A DNA stretch of 50,620 nt from Lachnospiraceae bacterium (GTDB taxonomy: Bacteria; Bacillota; Clostridia; Lachnospirales; Lachnospiraceae). The translations under genes and the position numbers were made by a program. Positions within the stretch are counted from its first letter, which is position 1, and each line of letters opens with the position of its first letter. The DNA lies in NCBI GenBank assembly GCA_014804795.1, contig JAAUZC010000039.1:1-50620 (forward strand), written 5' to 3'. Shown here in pieces: positions 15,552 to 23,682 of the stretch. The notes below the pieces were generated by a model. That model was not told where the DNA came from. It saw nothing but the letters and a program-made list of their open reading frames with translations, and did no database searches.

Positions 15552-16691
15552 ATGAGCAGATTTGATGATATGGTAAATGGTTTAAGAGATGAAGTTGCAA
15601 TTCCGGACAGTGTTTGGAGAGGATATACGCAGACTTTGGCGGATTTGCCGGCGAAAGGCGCTTATAAAAAGAATAACCGCAGGAGCAGAAAAAACGAAAG
15701 AATGACAGGGGTGTCATATTTAAAAGCAGCAGCGCTTGTGCTTGTGTCAGTGACGATTCTGGGGACGGGAGTTTATGCGGCGGAGAGACATTTCGGGATA
15801 TTGGACTTTTTGAGAGGGAACGGAAATGAGAGTGCGATACCTCCTGTGGAAGCGGAGGAACTGATCGTGCCGGTGACAGAGAAAGAACAGGAAAAAACAG
15901 AAATTACGGAAGGAATGCCTGTCGATTATACCGTAAAAGAAGCAATGTGCGACAGTGACAGTATATATGTTGTGCTGGAAGCAAGAGCAAAAGAAGAGGG
16001 GCTGTTTCTTGTACCGGAGGATGCCATGGCGGAGGATTTCGTATCCGACTGGGGAATGGATGACGATATGAGCGCCGGGGAATATGCGGCATCTAAAAAT
16101 CTTAAAATGATGCATGTGAACGCCGGTATCCAAAATACCGATGAGCTTGGTATAGCCGTGTCCACCATATATTTCCAGTCGGTGGACGATGATGTGATGG
16201 ATATTATGATCGAGTGCGGAAAAACAGTGAAGGAACAGACACTGGATGTGGTGTGTACGGGAATACTCTGGGATGAGACGATGGTGAATATGGATGATAT
16301 CATGCGGACAAAGATACGCTTTACACTGACAGATATCAGTGATGCGGCCGCGACCGCCTATGTGCCGGCGGGGACATCAGAGATTCCGGGAACCGGTGCT
16401 GTGATTGAAAAAGCGGAAGTGATTCAGACAAAGCTTGGTACCTATCTGGAAATTCTGTATAGAGATGATAATAAAGATTTTTATGCCGGACCATCTTTCA
16501 GACTGGCAGGTGATACTATGGGGCAGGAACACAGGATCAGAATGCCTTCCGGCACGGAAATTTTGAAAGACGGAGAATATTTCTGGAGACTCAGTCTGGA
16601 AAAAACGGAATTTGGCGAAAGTATTATGCTGGAGGCTTACGACGGCGAAACAAAAGAAGTCTATGGAACGTTTGAACTGATCAGACAGTAG
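15552..16691 (+). CDS. DUF4179-type membrane protein, putative anti-sigma partner
   Basis: The 379-residue protein has a cytoplasmic N-terminus (1-55) with a basic stretch KKNNRRSRKNER. One transmembrane helix follows (about 56-76, LKAAALVLVSVTILGTGVYAA), then a large extracytoplasmic domain with a DUF4179-like beginning (VPVTEKEQEKTE, PVDYTVKEAMCDSDSIYVVLEAR). Proteins of this type follow ECF sigma genes in Clostridia and are thought to be anti-sigma factors or envelope sensors. The 149 bp gap to the sigma gene is longer than usual. Confidence 0.75.
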   Translation: MSRFDDMVNGLRDEVAIPDSVWRGYTQTLADLPAKGAYKKNNRRSRKNERMTGVSYLKAAALVLVSVTILGTGVYAAERHFGILDFLRGNGNESAIPPVEAEELIVPVTEKEQEKTEITEGMPVDYTVKEAMCDSDSIYVVLEARAKEEGLFLVPEDAMAEDFVSDWGMDDDMSAGEYAASKNLKMMHVNAGIQNTDELGIAVSTIYFQSVDDDVMDIMIECGKTVKEQTLDVVCTGILWDETMVNMDDIMRTKIRFTLTDISDAAATAYVPAGTSEIPGTGAVIEKAEVIQTKLGTYLEILYRDDNKDFYAGPSFRLAGDTMGQEHRIRMPSGTEILKDGEYFWRLSLEKTEFGESIMLEAYDGETKEVYGTFELIRQ

Positions 16692-16709
16692 GCAGTGTGC
16701 ACCTTGCTA

Positions 16710-16738
16710 TTGACATTTTCTATCATTCATAGTAAGAT
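16710..16738 (+). promoter_or_regulatory. Sigma-A-type promoter upstream of the MATE gene
   Basis: TTGACA (16710-16715), a 17 bp spacer and TAAGAT (16733-16738) predict a start near 16745. This leaves a leader of about 158 nt before the MATE start codon, with a large palindrome in it. Confidence 0.65.
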
Positions 16739-16775
16739 GGCTAAGTCATCGGAGGATGTTGTAATTCGTAAGTGC

Positions 16776-16882
16776 AACGCCGGATAAGATGTCGCATAAG
16801 GCTTTTTCCGGAGGGCGGTCACAGCGTATGGGGTGATGCCGGATAAGGGAATCGTATTTGTGCGGTTGTCTTATCCGGCGTT
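16776..16882 (+). repeat. REP-like palindromic leader element before the MATE gene
   Basis: AACGCCGGATAAGA (16776-16789) is a perfect 14-bp inverted match to TCTTATCCGGCGTT (16869-16882). A third copy of CCGGATAAG occurs directly at about 16838-16846. The whole pairs into a long stem in the transcript and ends 8 bp before the ribosome binding site. The core resembles the CCTTATCCGGC core of enterobacterial REP palindromes, which may be convergence. Confidence 0.7.
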
Positions 16883-16902
16883 TTATGGTAGAGGAAAGAG
16901 AC

Positions 16903-18258
16903 ATGGACAAGAAACAAAATTTTACGGAAGGAAAAATTTTTTCACCGTTAGTTCAGTTTGCGCTTCCGGTACTTGTGGCGCTGTTTTTGCAGACGATGTA
17001 TGGGGCGGTCGATCTGCTGATCGTGGGGCAGTTCGGAGGAGAATTTTCCGAGGTATATGTATCGGCGGTTTCAACGGGCAGTCAGATCATGCAGTCGGTG
17101 ACGGTTGTCGTTACAGGTCTGGCAATGGGACTGACCGTCTTTGTGGGCTTGAAGATCGGCGCGAAGTTAAAGGAAGAAGCAGGAAAGATCATCGCAAGCG
17201 GTATCTGGCTTTTTAGTGTGATAGGCGTGGCGCTTACCATTATTATGATGATAAGTGCTAAGATGATGGCGCAGGTAATGCAGGCACCGCCGGAAGCCTT
17301 TCGCCAGACAGTGCTGTATATTATGATCTGTTCCGGCGGGGCGGTATTTATTGTGGCCTATAATCTGGTCGGCAGTATTTTCCGGGGAATTGGGGATTCC
17401 AAAATCCCTTTAATTACGGTGGCAATCGCCTGTGTGTTTAATATCGCCGGGGATTTGCTGCTTGTGGCGGTTTTCCACTTGGGAGCGGCAGGGGCGGCGC
17501 TTGCCACAGTTTTTGCCCAGGCGGTGAGTGTGTTTCTCTCCCTGCTTATCATTCGGAAAAGGGAGGTGCCCTTTGCTTTTTCCGTGAGAGATATCCGGCC
17601 GGATAAGAAGTATATTGCGGAGACATTGAGGCTGGGGCTGCCGATCGCCCTGCAGGATTTGCTGGTTAGCATTTCTTTCCTTGTTATCATCGCTATCGTC
17701 AACGGACTTGGGCTGGTGGCCTCCGCGGGAGTGGGAGTGGCAGAAAAAATGTGTGGTTTTCTGATGCTTGTACCCAGTGCATTTATGCAGTCCATGTCGG
17801 CCTTTGTGGCACAGAATATCGGTGCAAAGAAACCGGAGAGGGCGAGAAAAACAATGCTTTACGGTATTGCGTCATCGCTGATTGCGGGAATCATTATGGC
17901 GTATCTCACTTTTTTCCACGGGGAACTGCTGGCTGGGATTTTTGCGAAAGAAACGAGCATTATACTGGCGGCGGCAGATTATCTGAAAGCATATGCCATA
18001 GACTGCCTTTTGACTTCGTTCCTGTTTTGTATGATCGGATATTTTAACGGCTGCGGTTCCACCACCTTTGTGATGATACAGGGCATTGCCGGGGCTTTCG
18101 GGGTCAGGATTCCTGTATCCTGGTATATGAGCAGACAGGCGGGTGTAACGCTGTTTGGGATAGGGCTTGCAACGCCGATTTCAACCTGTGTGCAGATCTT
18201 GCTGTGCGGATTGTATTTTGTTGTACTTCTGCGAAAACAGAGGTGGGAGAACGAATGA
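16903..18258 (+). CDS. MATE-family multidrug/sodium antiporter
   Basis: This 451-residue membrane protein has about 12 transmembrane helices in two similar halves (starting near FSPLVQFALPVLVALFLQTM and LRLGLPIALQDLLVSISFL). This is typical of MATE transporters (MatE Pfam family, NorM/DinF-like), which expel organic cations with Na+ or H+ influx. ATG 16903 with GAGGAAAGAG (16891-16900) is preferred over the in-frame TTG 16858, which lies in the palindromic leader. The gene stands alone with its own promoter and a terminator at 18309. The substrate cannot be told. Confidence 0.92.
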   Translation: MDKKQNFTEGKIFSPLVQFALPVLVALFLQTMYGAVDLLIVGQFGGEFSEVYVSAVSTGSQIMQSVTVVVTGLAMGLTVFVGLKIGAKLKEEAGKIIASGIWLFSVIGVALTIIMMISAKMMAQVMQAPPEAFRQTVLYIMICSGGAVFIVAYNLVGSIFRGIGDSKIPLITVAIACVFNIAGDLLLVAVFHLGAAGAALATVFAQAVSVFLSLLIIRKREVPFAFSVRDIRPDKKYIAETLRLGLPIALQDLLVSISFLVIIAIVNGLGLVASAGVGVAEKMCGFLMLVPSAFMQSMSAFVAQNIGAKKPERARKTMLYGIASSLIAGIIMAYLTFFHGELLAGIFAKETSIILAAADYLKAYAIDCLLTSFLFCMIGYFNGCGSTTFVMIQGIAGAFGVRIPVSWYMSRQAGVTLFGIGLATPISTCVQILLCGLYFVVLLRKQRWENE

Positions 18259-18308
18259 ACGTTTATCGTATTTTCGGTGTTAAATTTTACAGTAATTGCA
18301 AATAAAAC

Positions 18309-18344
18309 AGAAAGAGGTGTACCGGTTATGGGACACCTCTTTTG
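18309..18344 (+). terminator. Rho-independent terminator after the MATE gene
   Basis: AAAGAGGTGT (18311-18320) pairs with ACACCTCTTT (18333-18342) over a 12-nt loop, followed by T-rich sequence. A-rich flanking sequence could also let it work on the minus strand. Confidence 0.85.
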
Positions 18345-18386
18345 CTATATTAGCAACAAACGAACACAGTCTTCAGCACAGACTGC

Positions 18387-18415
18387 GTGACAAAATTGGT
18401 TTTTGGGGGTATACT
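18387..18415 (+). promoter_or_regulatory. Sigma-A-type promoter for the DUF1653 gene cluster
   Basis: GTGACA (18387-18392), a 17 bp spacer and TATACT (18410-18415). Transcription would begin about 45 bp before ATG 18466 and may run through the nucleotidase and SfsA-MutY genes. Confidence 0.65.
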
Positions 18416-18465
18416 AATAATGTCGGCCGCGAAACAGCAAACAGGCGGGCAGAAAGAGGACGTAT

Positions 18466-19059
18466 ATGAGACAGCTTCCAAAACCAGGCGAAATCTATAA
18501 ACATTTTAAAGGGAACTGCTATCGCATTATTGCAATAGCAACACATTCAGAGACAGGCGAAAAACTGGTCATCTATCAGGCGCTTTACGGGGACTTTGCC
18601 ATATATGCGAGGGAGCTTTCCATGTTTATCGGCCCCGTGGATAAGGACAAATATCCTTTTGTGTTGCAGAAAAGGCGCTTTGAACTGGTGGAGAGCGGCG
18701 CTGTGAACCTTGCAGAACAGGCAGAAGCCGGAGCCGGAATGGTAAACAGTGCAGTCTGTGAAACGGCCGCGAACGCCGAAAGCAGTACAGATTCTGAGAG
18801 CGATAAAAAGCAGTCCTCCGAAAAAGAGACGGAGTCTCAAATAGATCCGGGGGTGTTAGCATATCTGGATGCCAACACCTGTAAGGAAAAGCTGCAGATA
18901 CTGACGAATATGAAAGACAGACTGACTGACGCGATGATCAACACAATGGCTGTTGCAATCGATGTGGAAGTAAAACCCGGCGATATCACAGAGCGTTATG
19001 AGGAACTGAAGTACTGTCTTGCTACGAGAGAGAGGTTTGAATGCAGAAGGCTCCGTTAG
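18466..19059 (+). CDS. DUF1653-domain protein
   Basis: The 197-residue protein carries an N-terminal DUF1653 domain (about 1-75: PKPGEIYKHFKGNCYRIIAI, YQALYGDFAIYARELSMF), a family of small proteins of unknown function. A low-complexity Ala/Ser/Glu linker (about 82-127) leads to a C-terminal helical part (about 128-190) with the stretch TNMKDRLTDAMINTMAVAID. It is the first gene after a good promoter and is followed 30 bp later by a nucleotidase gene. The fused C-terminal helical domain is not part of DUF1653 and I do not recognise it. Confidence 0.85.
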   Translation: MRQLPKPGEIYKHFKGNCYRIIAIATHSETGEKLVIYQALYGDFAIYARELSMFIGPVDKDKYPFVLQKRRFELVESGAVNLAEQAEAGAGMVNSAVCETAANAESSTDSESDKKQSSEKETESQIDPGVLAYLDANTCKEKLQILTNMKDRLTDAMINTMAVAIDVEVKPGDITERYEELKYCLATRERFECRRLR

Positions 19060-19089
19060 TGTCAGGATAACTGGCGGAAAGGAGCAGAT

Positions 19090-20043
19090 ATGGCATTTGA
19101 TCTGGGAAACAGACTGGTGATCGGTGTATCTTCGAGAGCGCTTTTTGATCTGGCGAAAGAGAACGAGCTTTTTGAGAGAGAGGGCGTGGAGGCATACTGC
19201 AGTTATCAGGTGGAGCATGAGCATGAACTGTTAAAGCCGGGGCCCGGTTTTGCACTGGTGAAGGCTTTGTTAAACATCAATAAGATACCCGGGCAGGAGG
19301 GACGCGTGGAAGTGATCGTAATGTCCCGAAACAGTCCGGATACATCTCTGCGGGTATTTAATGCAATTCAGGAATATGGCCTGGATATCACAAGAGCAGC
19401 GCTTGTCAGCGGCGTATCCCTTGCTCCCTATCTGACGGCATTTAAGACCGATCTGTTTTTATCGGCTTATGAAGATGATGTGCAGGGCGCCATAGACAGC
19501 GGGATTGCCGCCGGAATCATATGCAGCGACGGGATACATACTTACAACTGTGACGGGGACATCCGGCAGATCCGCATTGCTTTTGACGGCGATGCAGTAT
19601 TGTTTTCAGACGAATCGGAGCAGATCTATCAGGAACATGGTCTGGAAGCGTTTGAAAAAAATGAGCAGGAAAATGCAAAAAATCCATTGGCGGCAGGCCC
19701 TTTCGCGAAATTTTTGAAGACTCTTTCCGATCTGCAAAAAGAATTTCCGCAGGAGGAGGCGCCAATCAGGACAGCGCTTGTGACGGCGAGAAGCGCGCCG
19801 GCTCACGAGAGAGTGATCCGTACGCTGCGGGCCTGGGGTGTCAGGATCGACGAGGCTTTTTTTCTGGGCGGGGTTCAGAAGAAGGATATCCTGAAAGCCT
19901 TCGGAGCGCATATTTTCTTTGATGATCAGGCGGTGCACACCATACCGGCATCCGAGGTGGTTCCGGCGGCGAGAGTACCGGTCCGGAATAAAGGCAGTAC
20001 CGCCAGTTTGATGCCGCAAAAATCATCAGAGACAGAAACATGA
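19090..20043 (+). CDS. 5'-nucleotidase of the cytosolic cN-I family
   Basis: The 317-residue protein matches the 5'-nucleotidase family (Pfam PF06189-type, HAD fold). It has an N-terminal LVIGVSSRALFDL region, then EVIVMSRNSPDTSLRVFNAI, IRIAFDGDAVLFSDESEQ with the nucleophile-like DGDAV pair, and ALVTARSAPAHERVIRTLR near the C-terminus. It would remove phosphate from nucleoside monophosphates. It probably shares an operon with the DUF1653 gene (30 bp upstream) and the SfsA-MutY gene (24 bp downstream), which hints at a link to nucleotide pool and DNA-repair functions. Confidence 0.88.
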   Translation: MAFDLGNRLVIGVSSRALFDLAKENELFEREGVEAYCSYQVEHEHELLKPGPGFALVKALLNINKIPGQEGRVEVIVMSRNSPDTSLRVFNAIQEYGLDITRAALVSGVSLAPYLTAFKTDLFLSAYEDDVQGAIDSGIAAGIICSDGIHTYNCDGDIRQIRIAFDGDAVLFSDESEQIYQEHGLEAFEKNEQENAKNPLAAGPFAKFLKTLSDLQKEFPQEEAPIRTALVTARSAPAHERVIRTLRAWGVRIDEAFFLGGVQKKDILKAFGAHIFFDDQAVHTIPASEVVPAARVPVRNKGSTASLMPQKSSETET

Positions 20044-20067
20044 CAACACAAAAAGGTATCGGTATAG

Positions 20068-21912
20068 ATGAAGTATCGGCATATTGTAAAAGGAACTTTC
20101 CTGTCCAGACCAAACAGGTTTATCGCCTATGTAAAGGTGGATGGACAGGAAGAGAAAGTACATGTGAAAAATACGGGCAGGTGCAGGGAACTTTTAAAAG
20201 AAGGTGCAGTTGTCTATCTGGAGAAAGCGGAAAATGCGGAACGCGCTACCGCTTATGATCTGGTAGCGGTGAAAAAAGAGGGGAGAATCGTCAATATGGA
20301 TTCTCAGGCTCCAAATAAAGCGGTCTATGAGTGGTTACTTTCCGGCGGTCTCTTTCCGGAGGCAACGCTTGTAAGGCCCGAGATGACCTTCGGTGAGTCC
20401 CGGTTTGATTTTTATATAGAAGCAGCGGGGAGTTTGCAGAAAGATACGGCAAAAGGCGCTGCTACGGCAGGTAAAGAGCCAGATATCCGGAAAATTTTTA
20501 TGGAAGTGAAAGGCTGTACGCTGGAGGAAAATGGCGTGGGCAGTTTTCCTGATGCGCCGTCCGAGAGAGCTGTAAAGCATGTGCGGGAGCTGATCAGAGC
20601 AAAAGAAGCAGGTTATGAAGCTTACCTGCTTTTTGTTGTGCAGATGGATAGGGTGGATTACGTGGTGCCCAACCGGAAAACGCAGCCGGAGTTTGCGGAA
20701 GCTTTACTGGAGGCAAGAAAGGCGGGAGTGCAGATTATCGCGAGAGACTGCCGTGTGACAGAGGATTCCATGGAAATCAGAAATTCACTGCCGGTGTATC
20801 TTTCTGAAACGGACCGGATACCGGAGCCGCTTCTTGACTGGTACAGTCAGAGACGCAGGATCCTGCCCTGGAGAGAGGAGCCGACGCCGTATCATGTGTG
20901 GCTGTCCGAAATTATGCTGCAGCAGACCAGGGTGGAGGCGGTAAAGCCTTACTATGACAGATTTTTACGGGAATTGCCGGATATTCTTTCTTTGGCAGAA
21001 GCGGCAGAAGAGCGCCTGTTAAAGCTCTGGGAAGGCCTTGGATATTACAACAGAGTCAAAAATCTGCAGAAGGCGGCGAAGCAGATTGTGGCTGACTATA
21101 GCGGTCAAATGCCGGATGAATGGGAGGAACTTCAGAAGCTGCCGGGCATTGGCAGTTATACGGCGGGGGCGGTCGCTTCTATTGCCTACGGAAAAAAAGC
21201 GCCGGCGGTGGACGGAAATGTGCTGCGGGTTCTCTCCCGGGTGATGATGGATGACAGGAATATTCTGGATGCGAAAGTGAAGAAAGCGGTGGAGCAGGAG
21301 CTGCTTTTTGTGATACCGGAAGATCGTCCCGGAGATTTTAATCAGGCAATGATGGAACTGGGAGCTATGGTCTGTCTGCCTAATGGAGCCCCCAAATGTG
21401 GGGAGTGCCCGCTACAAGAATTTTGCAGGGCGTATGAGCAGGGATGTGTGACGCTGTATCCGAAGAAAGCGCCGAAAAAGGCGAGAAAGACAGAAGAAAA
21501 AACGGTACTGATCTTACAGGATGAGACAAGAGCCGCGTTAACTAAGAGAGAAGATAAGGGTCTTCTTGCCGGTTTTTATGAATTTCCCTGCCTGCCGGGA
21601 AGACAGAGCGCCGATCAGGTGCTTGCCTATTTGAAAAAACTGGGATTTGTTTCTTTGCGTATACAAAAGCTCGGAGAAGCAAAGCATATCTTTACACACA
21701 GAGAGTGGCATATGACAGGTTACTGTATCAGGACAGATGAACTGATCAGTCAGAAAGCGGCGGCAGAACGTGCGGATTTCATCTTTGTGGAAAAAGAGGA
21801 GATAGAGAAAAACTATCCGCTGCCATCCGCTTATGCGGCTTATGCAAAATATCTGGATATCACGCAGGGGGCGGATGTGTTCAGAAAACAGAATGGAATG
21901 CGGCCATGCTGA
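20068..21912 (+). CDS. mutY: SfsA-MutY fusion protein (nuclease-like domain + A/G-specific adenine glycosylase)
   Basis: One 614-residue frame joins two normally separate proteins. Residues about 1-240 are SfsA: an OB-like N-terminal part (RHIVKGTFLSRPNRFIAYV, NTGRCRELL) and the restriction-endonuclease-like SfsA domain with D114 (SRFDFYIE) and E146-x-K148 (FMEVKG). Residues about 250-614 are MutY, which removes adenine mispaired with 8-oxoguanine: catalytic E281 (WLSEIMLQQT), helix-hairpin-helix LPGIGSYTAGAVAS, D382 (VDGNVLRV), the [4Fe-4S] cysteines C436/C444/C447/C453 and a NUDIX-like C-terminal domain. No stop or frameshift separates the halves. All key residues are present. Confidence 0.93.
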   Translation: MKYRHIVKGTFLSRPNRFIAYVKVDGQEEKVHVKNTGRCRELLKEGAVVYLEKAENAERATAYDLVAVKKEGRIVNMDSQAPNKAVYEWLLSGGLFPEATLVRPEMTFGESRFDFYIEAAGSLQKDTAKGAATAGKEPDIRKIFMEVKGCTLEENGVGSFPDAPSERAVKHVRELIRAKEAGYEAYLLFVVQMDRVDYVVPNRKTQPEFAEALLEARKAGVQIIARDCRVTEDSMEIRNSLPVYLSETDRIPEPLLDWYSQRRRILPWREEPTPYHVWLSEIMLQQTRVEAVKPYYDRFLRELPDILSLAEAAEERLLKLWEGLGYYNRVKNLQKAAKQIVADYSGQMPDEWEELQKLPGIGSYTAGAVASIAYGKKAPAVDGNVLRVLSRVMMDDRNILDAKVKKAVEQELLFVIPEDRPGDFNQAMMELGAMVCLPNGAPKCGECPLQEFCRAYEQGCVTLYPKKAPKKARKTEEKTVLILQDETRAALTKREDKGLLAGFYEFPCLPGRQSADQVLAYLKKLGFVSLRIQKLGEAKHIFTHREWHMTGYCIRTDELISQKAAAERADFIFVEKEEIEKNYPLPSAYAAYAKYLDITQGADVFRKQNGMRPC

Positions 21913-21972
21913 AGGTTACGCTGATGAGGAGAATATATTATCTTCTTACAGCATGACCTGCAGCATGGCCGC
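21900..21972. terminator. Long inverted repeat at the convergent end of mutY and the minus-strand gene
   Basis: GCGGCCATGCTG (21900-21911) pairs perfectly with CAGCATGGCCGC (21961-21972), around an inner hairpin with GAGGAGA/TCTTC arms. The left arm covers the mutY stop codon. There is no strong T tract, so it may be a bidirectional terminator or an mRNA 3' stabiliser. Confidence 0.55.
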
Positions 21973-22001
21973 ATCAATATTATCTGACTTGAAACTTCAT
22001 A

Positions 22002-22940
22002 TTACATCGCAAGATTCAGCATAAAAGAAAAACACCACAAAAAATAAATGATATAAAAAACTACATAACCGATCGTAAACAGTAACGGGATGGTTTTCTT
22101 CTGCTTTACCACATGCGCACGCCAGAGAAAATATCCGGGTTTGAAGAAAATAGTAAACAGTATCAGTCCGACGATGGGATATCCTTTTTTATAAACCAGT
22201 ACAATATCAACAATAGATAAGGCAATTATCGCAAATCCAAGCAGGTAATTAAGCAGGGAATATACGGTATAGCCGGAGACATTGGAAGCATAGGTCTCCA
22301 TCAGGGAAGAATATATGGAGGCAAAGTCCTGGCCTGCCATAGTATCATAGTCAACGCCGGAAAACATGGTGGTGATAAGGTCTTTTGCAGTAAGAAGGGT
22401 GAGCAGCAAAGTGAGTGCGGTAAGCCCCATCAAAATATAGTAAAAAACATTTGTCACAGGTTCGCGTACAGGTTCGGCCGGTGCAAAGGCCGCCTGAGCG
22501 TTGGGGAAGGGCTGCTGTCCGTAATATTGCTGTCCGCCGTTTTGGCCATAGTATTGTCCGTTGTAGCCGGCGTTTGGGTTATAGTATTGTCCGTTATTAT
22601 AGCCGCCATTCTGGTTATAGTATTGCCCGCCGTTTTGTCCGTAGTTGTTATATTGTTGATTCTGATAGCCTGGCTGCTGTCCGTTGTTATAGTCGACATT
22701 TTGACTATAGTATTGTCCGTTATTATAGCCGCCGTTCTGGTTATAATATTGCCCATTATTATAGTCGGTGTTTTGATTATAGTATTGCCCGTTATTGTAG
22801 CCGCCGTTCTGGTTATAATATTGCCCGTTATTATAGCCGGTATTTTGCCCGTAATACTGCTGTCCGTTATCGTAAGTCTGCTGCCCGCTATTATATTGGT
22901 CATTATTATGATCGGGATTGTTGTTATTTATATCGCCCAT
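22002..22940 (-). CDS. Q/N/Y/G-rich prion-like membrane protein
   Basis: This 312-residue protein has an N-terminal 150-residue region made almost only of Asn, Gln, Tyr and Gly, with degenerate 12-residue units of the type YNNGQYYNQNGG. Four hydrophobic helices follow (about 164-187, 221-245, 247-263 and 282-310). The composition of the N-terminal part matches prion-like or low-complexity assembly domains. The C-terminal part resembles small DUF4234/DUF4870-like membrane proteins, which often have Q/N/P/Y-rich tails. The function is unknown. It is divergent from the ECF sigma gene at 23209 and convergent with mutY. Confidence 0.85.
   Translation of the reverse strand: MGDINNNNPDHNNDQYNSGQQTYDNGQQYYGQNTGYNNGQYYNQNGGYNNGQYYNQNTDYNNGQYYNQNGGYNNGQYYSQNVDYNNGQQPGYQNQQYNNYGQNGGQYYNQNGGYNNGQYYNPNAGYNGQYYGQNGGQQYYGQQPFPNAQAAFAPAEPVREPVTNVFYYILMGLTALTLLLTLLTAKDLITTMFSGVDYDTMAGQDFASIYSSLMETYASNVSGYTVYSLLNYLLGFAIIALSIVDIVLVYKKGYPIVGLILFTIFFKPGYFLWRAHVVKQKKTIPLLFTIGYVVFYIIYFLWCFSFMLNLAM
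22512..22860 (-). repeat. 36-bp-period coding repeats (YNNGQYYNQNGG units)
   Basis: About eight degenerate units of 36 bp encode residues 29-143 of the Q/N-rich protein. One unit is expanded (GQQPGYQNQQYNN). Such arrays can change length by slippage or recombination. Confidence 0.85.
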
Positions 22941-23151
22941 TGTGGTATAGCCGCCTTTCCATAATTGTTTATGTATGAAGAACCTGTAGTCATATTTATT
23001 TACAGGAAAAATATGTCCCTGATTCCTATATTATCATATCAATAATAGTATAAGGCCGCCGTTTAATTATCGCAAGGCCATACTTGTAAAAGTTTTGTGA
23101 ATTGTTGAAGTCCGGTCGCGGTAATATTTTTTGAAAATAATTTGGATTGTC

Positions 23152-23180
23152 TGTAACAAAATCCTCAAAACTCCGTCTAA
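23152..23180 (+). promoter_or_regulatory. ECF-type (autoregulatory) promoter for the sigma/anti-sigma pair
   Basis: TGTAAC (23152-23157), a 16 bp spacer and CGTCTAA (23174-23180) fit the bipartite pattern of Firmicute ECF promoters (an AAC-type -35 and a CGTC-type -10). The Shine-Dalgarno GGGAGGTGAG starts at 23191, so the leader would be very short. Confidence 0.65.
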
Positions 23181-23208
23181 CTGATGAAAAGGGAGGTGAG
23201 GCTGCAAG

Positions 23209-23682
23209 GTGGATTTCGAAAAACTCTACAATATGTACTATATGGAAGTGTATTCCTACGTCCTGACCAGGATAAAAAACAGCCATATGGCGGAGGAAAT
23301 AACCCAGAAGACCTTTTACAAGGCGATGATTTCCGGGAACAGTTTTCATGGACAGTCGGGGGAATTTACCTGGTTGTGCGCCATAGCGAAAAATCTGGTC
23401 TATGATACTATGCGCCACTACGGGCATTTCGGGGAAACCGATATGGAAGTACCGGACAAGATGAATATAGAACATGTGGTGGAAGAGGAGGATTCCGCAC
23501 TGCGGATTCACCAGATTCTGCATACATTGGAGGAGCCCTACAAAGAAGTGTTCCAGTTAAGGGTTTTTGGTGAGCTGAGTTTCAAAAAAATAGGAACGAT
23601 ATTTGAAAAAACGGAGAACTGGGCCCGCGTAACCTACCACAGAGCGAGACTTAAGATTTTGGAAAGGATGGATGAGGAATGA
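23209..23682 (+). CDS. ECF-family sigma factor (GTG start)
   Basis: The 157-residue protein has sigma region 2 (about 1-70: MYYMEVYSYVLTRIKNSHMAEEITQKTFYKAM, then the WLCAIAKNLVYD segment) and region 4 (about 100-150: LEEPYKEVFQLRVFGELSFKKIG). GTG 23209 fits the GGGAGGTGAG site 8 bp upstream. Its last codons overlap the anti-sigma start by ATGA, so the two are translationally coupled. A matching ECF promoter upstream suggests that it drives its own transcription when released from its anti-sigma factor. Confidence 0.92.
   Translation: MDFEKLYNMYYMEVYSYVLTRIKNSHMAEEITQKTFYKAMISGNSFHGQSGEFTWLCAIAKNLVYDTMRHYGHFGETDMEVPDKMNIEHVVEEEDSALRIHQILHTLEEPYKEVFQLRVFGELSFKKIGTIFEKTENWARVTYHRARLKILERMDEE

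Noticed and set aside
22512-22860. CRISPR array
   Set aside because: The units are contiguous, in frame and degenerate, without unique spacers, so they are coding tandem repeats.
22451-22978. Repetitive open frames on the plus strand opposite the Q/N-rich gene
   Set aside because: They are shadows of the coding repeats, with low-complexity Ser/Tyr/Arg or Ile/Val composition and no start signals.
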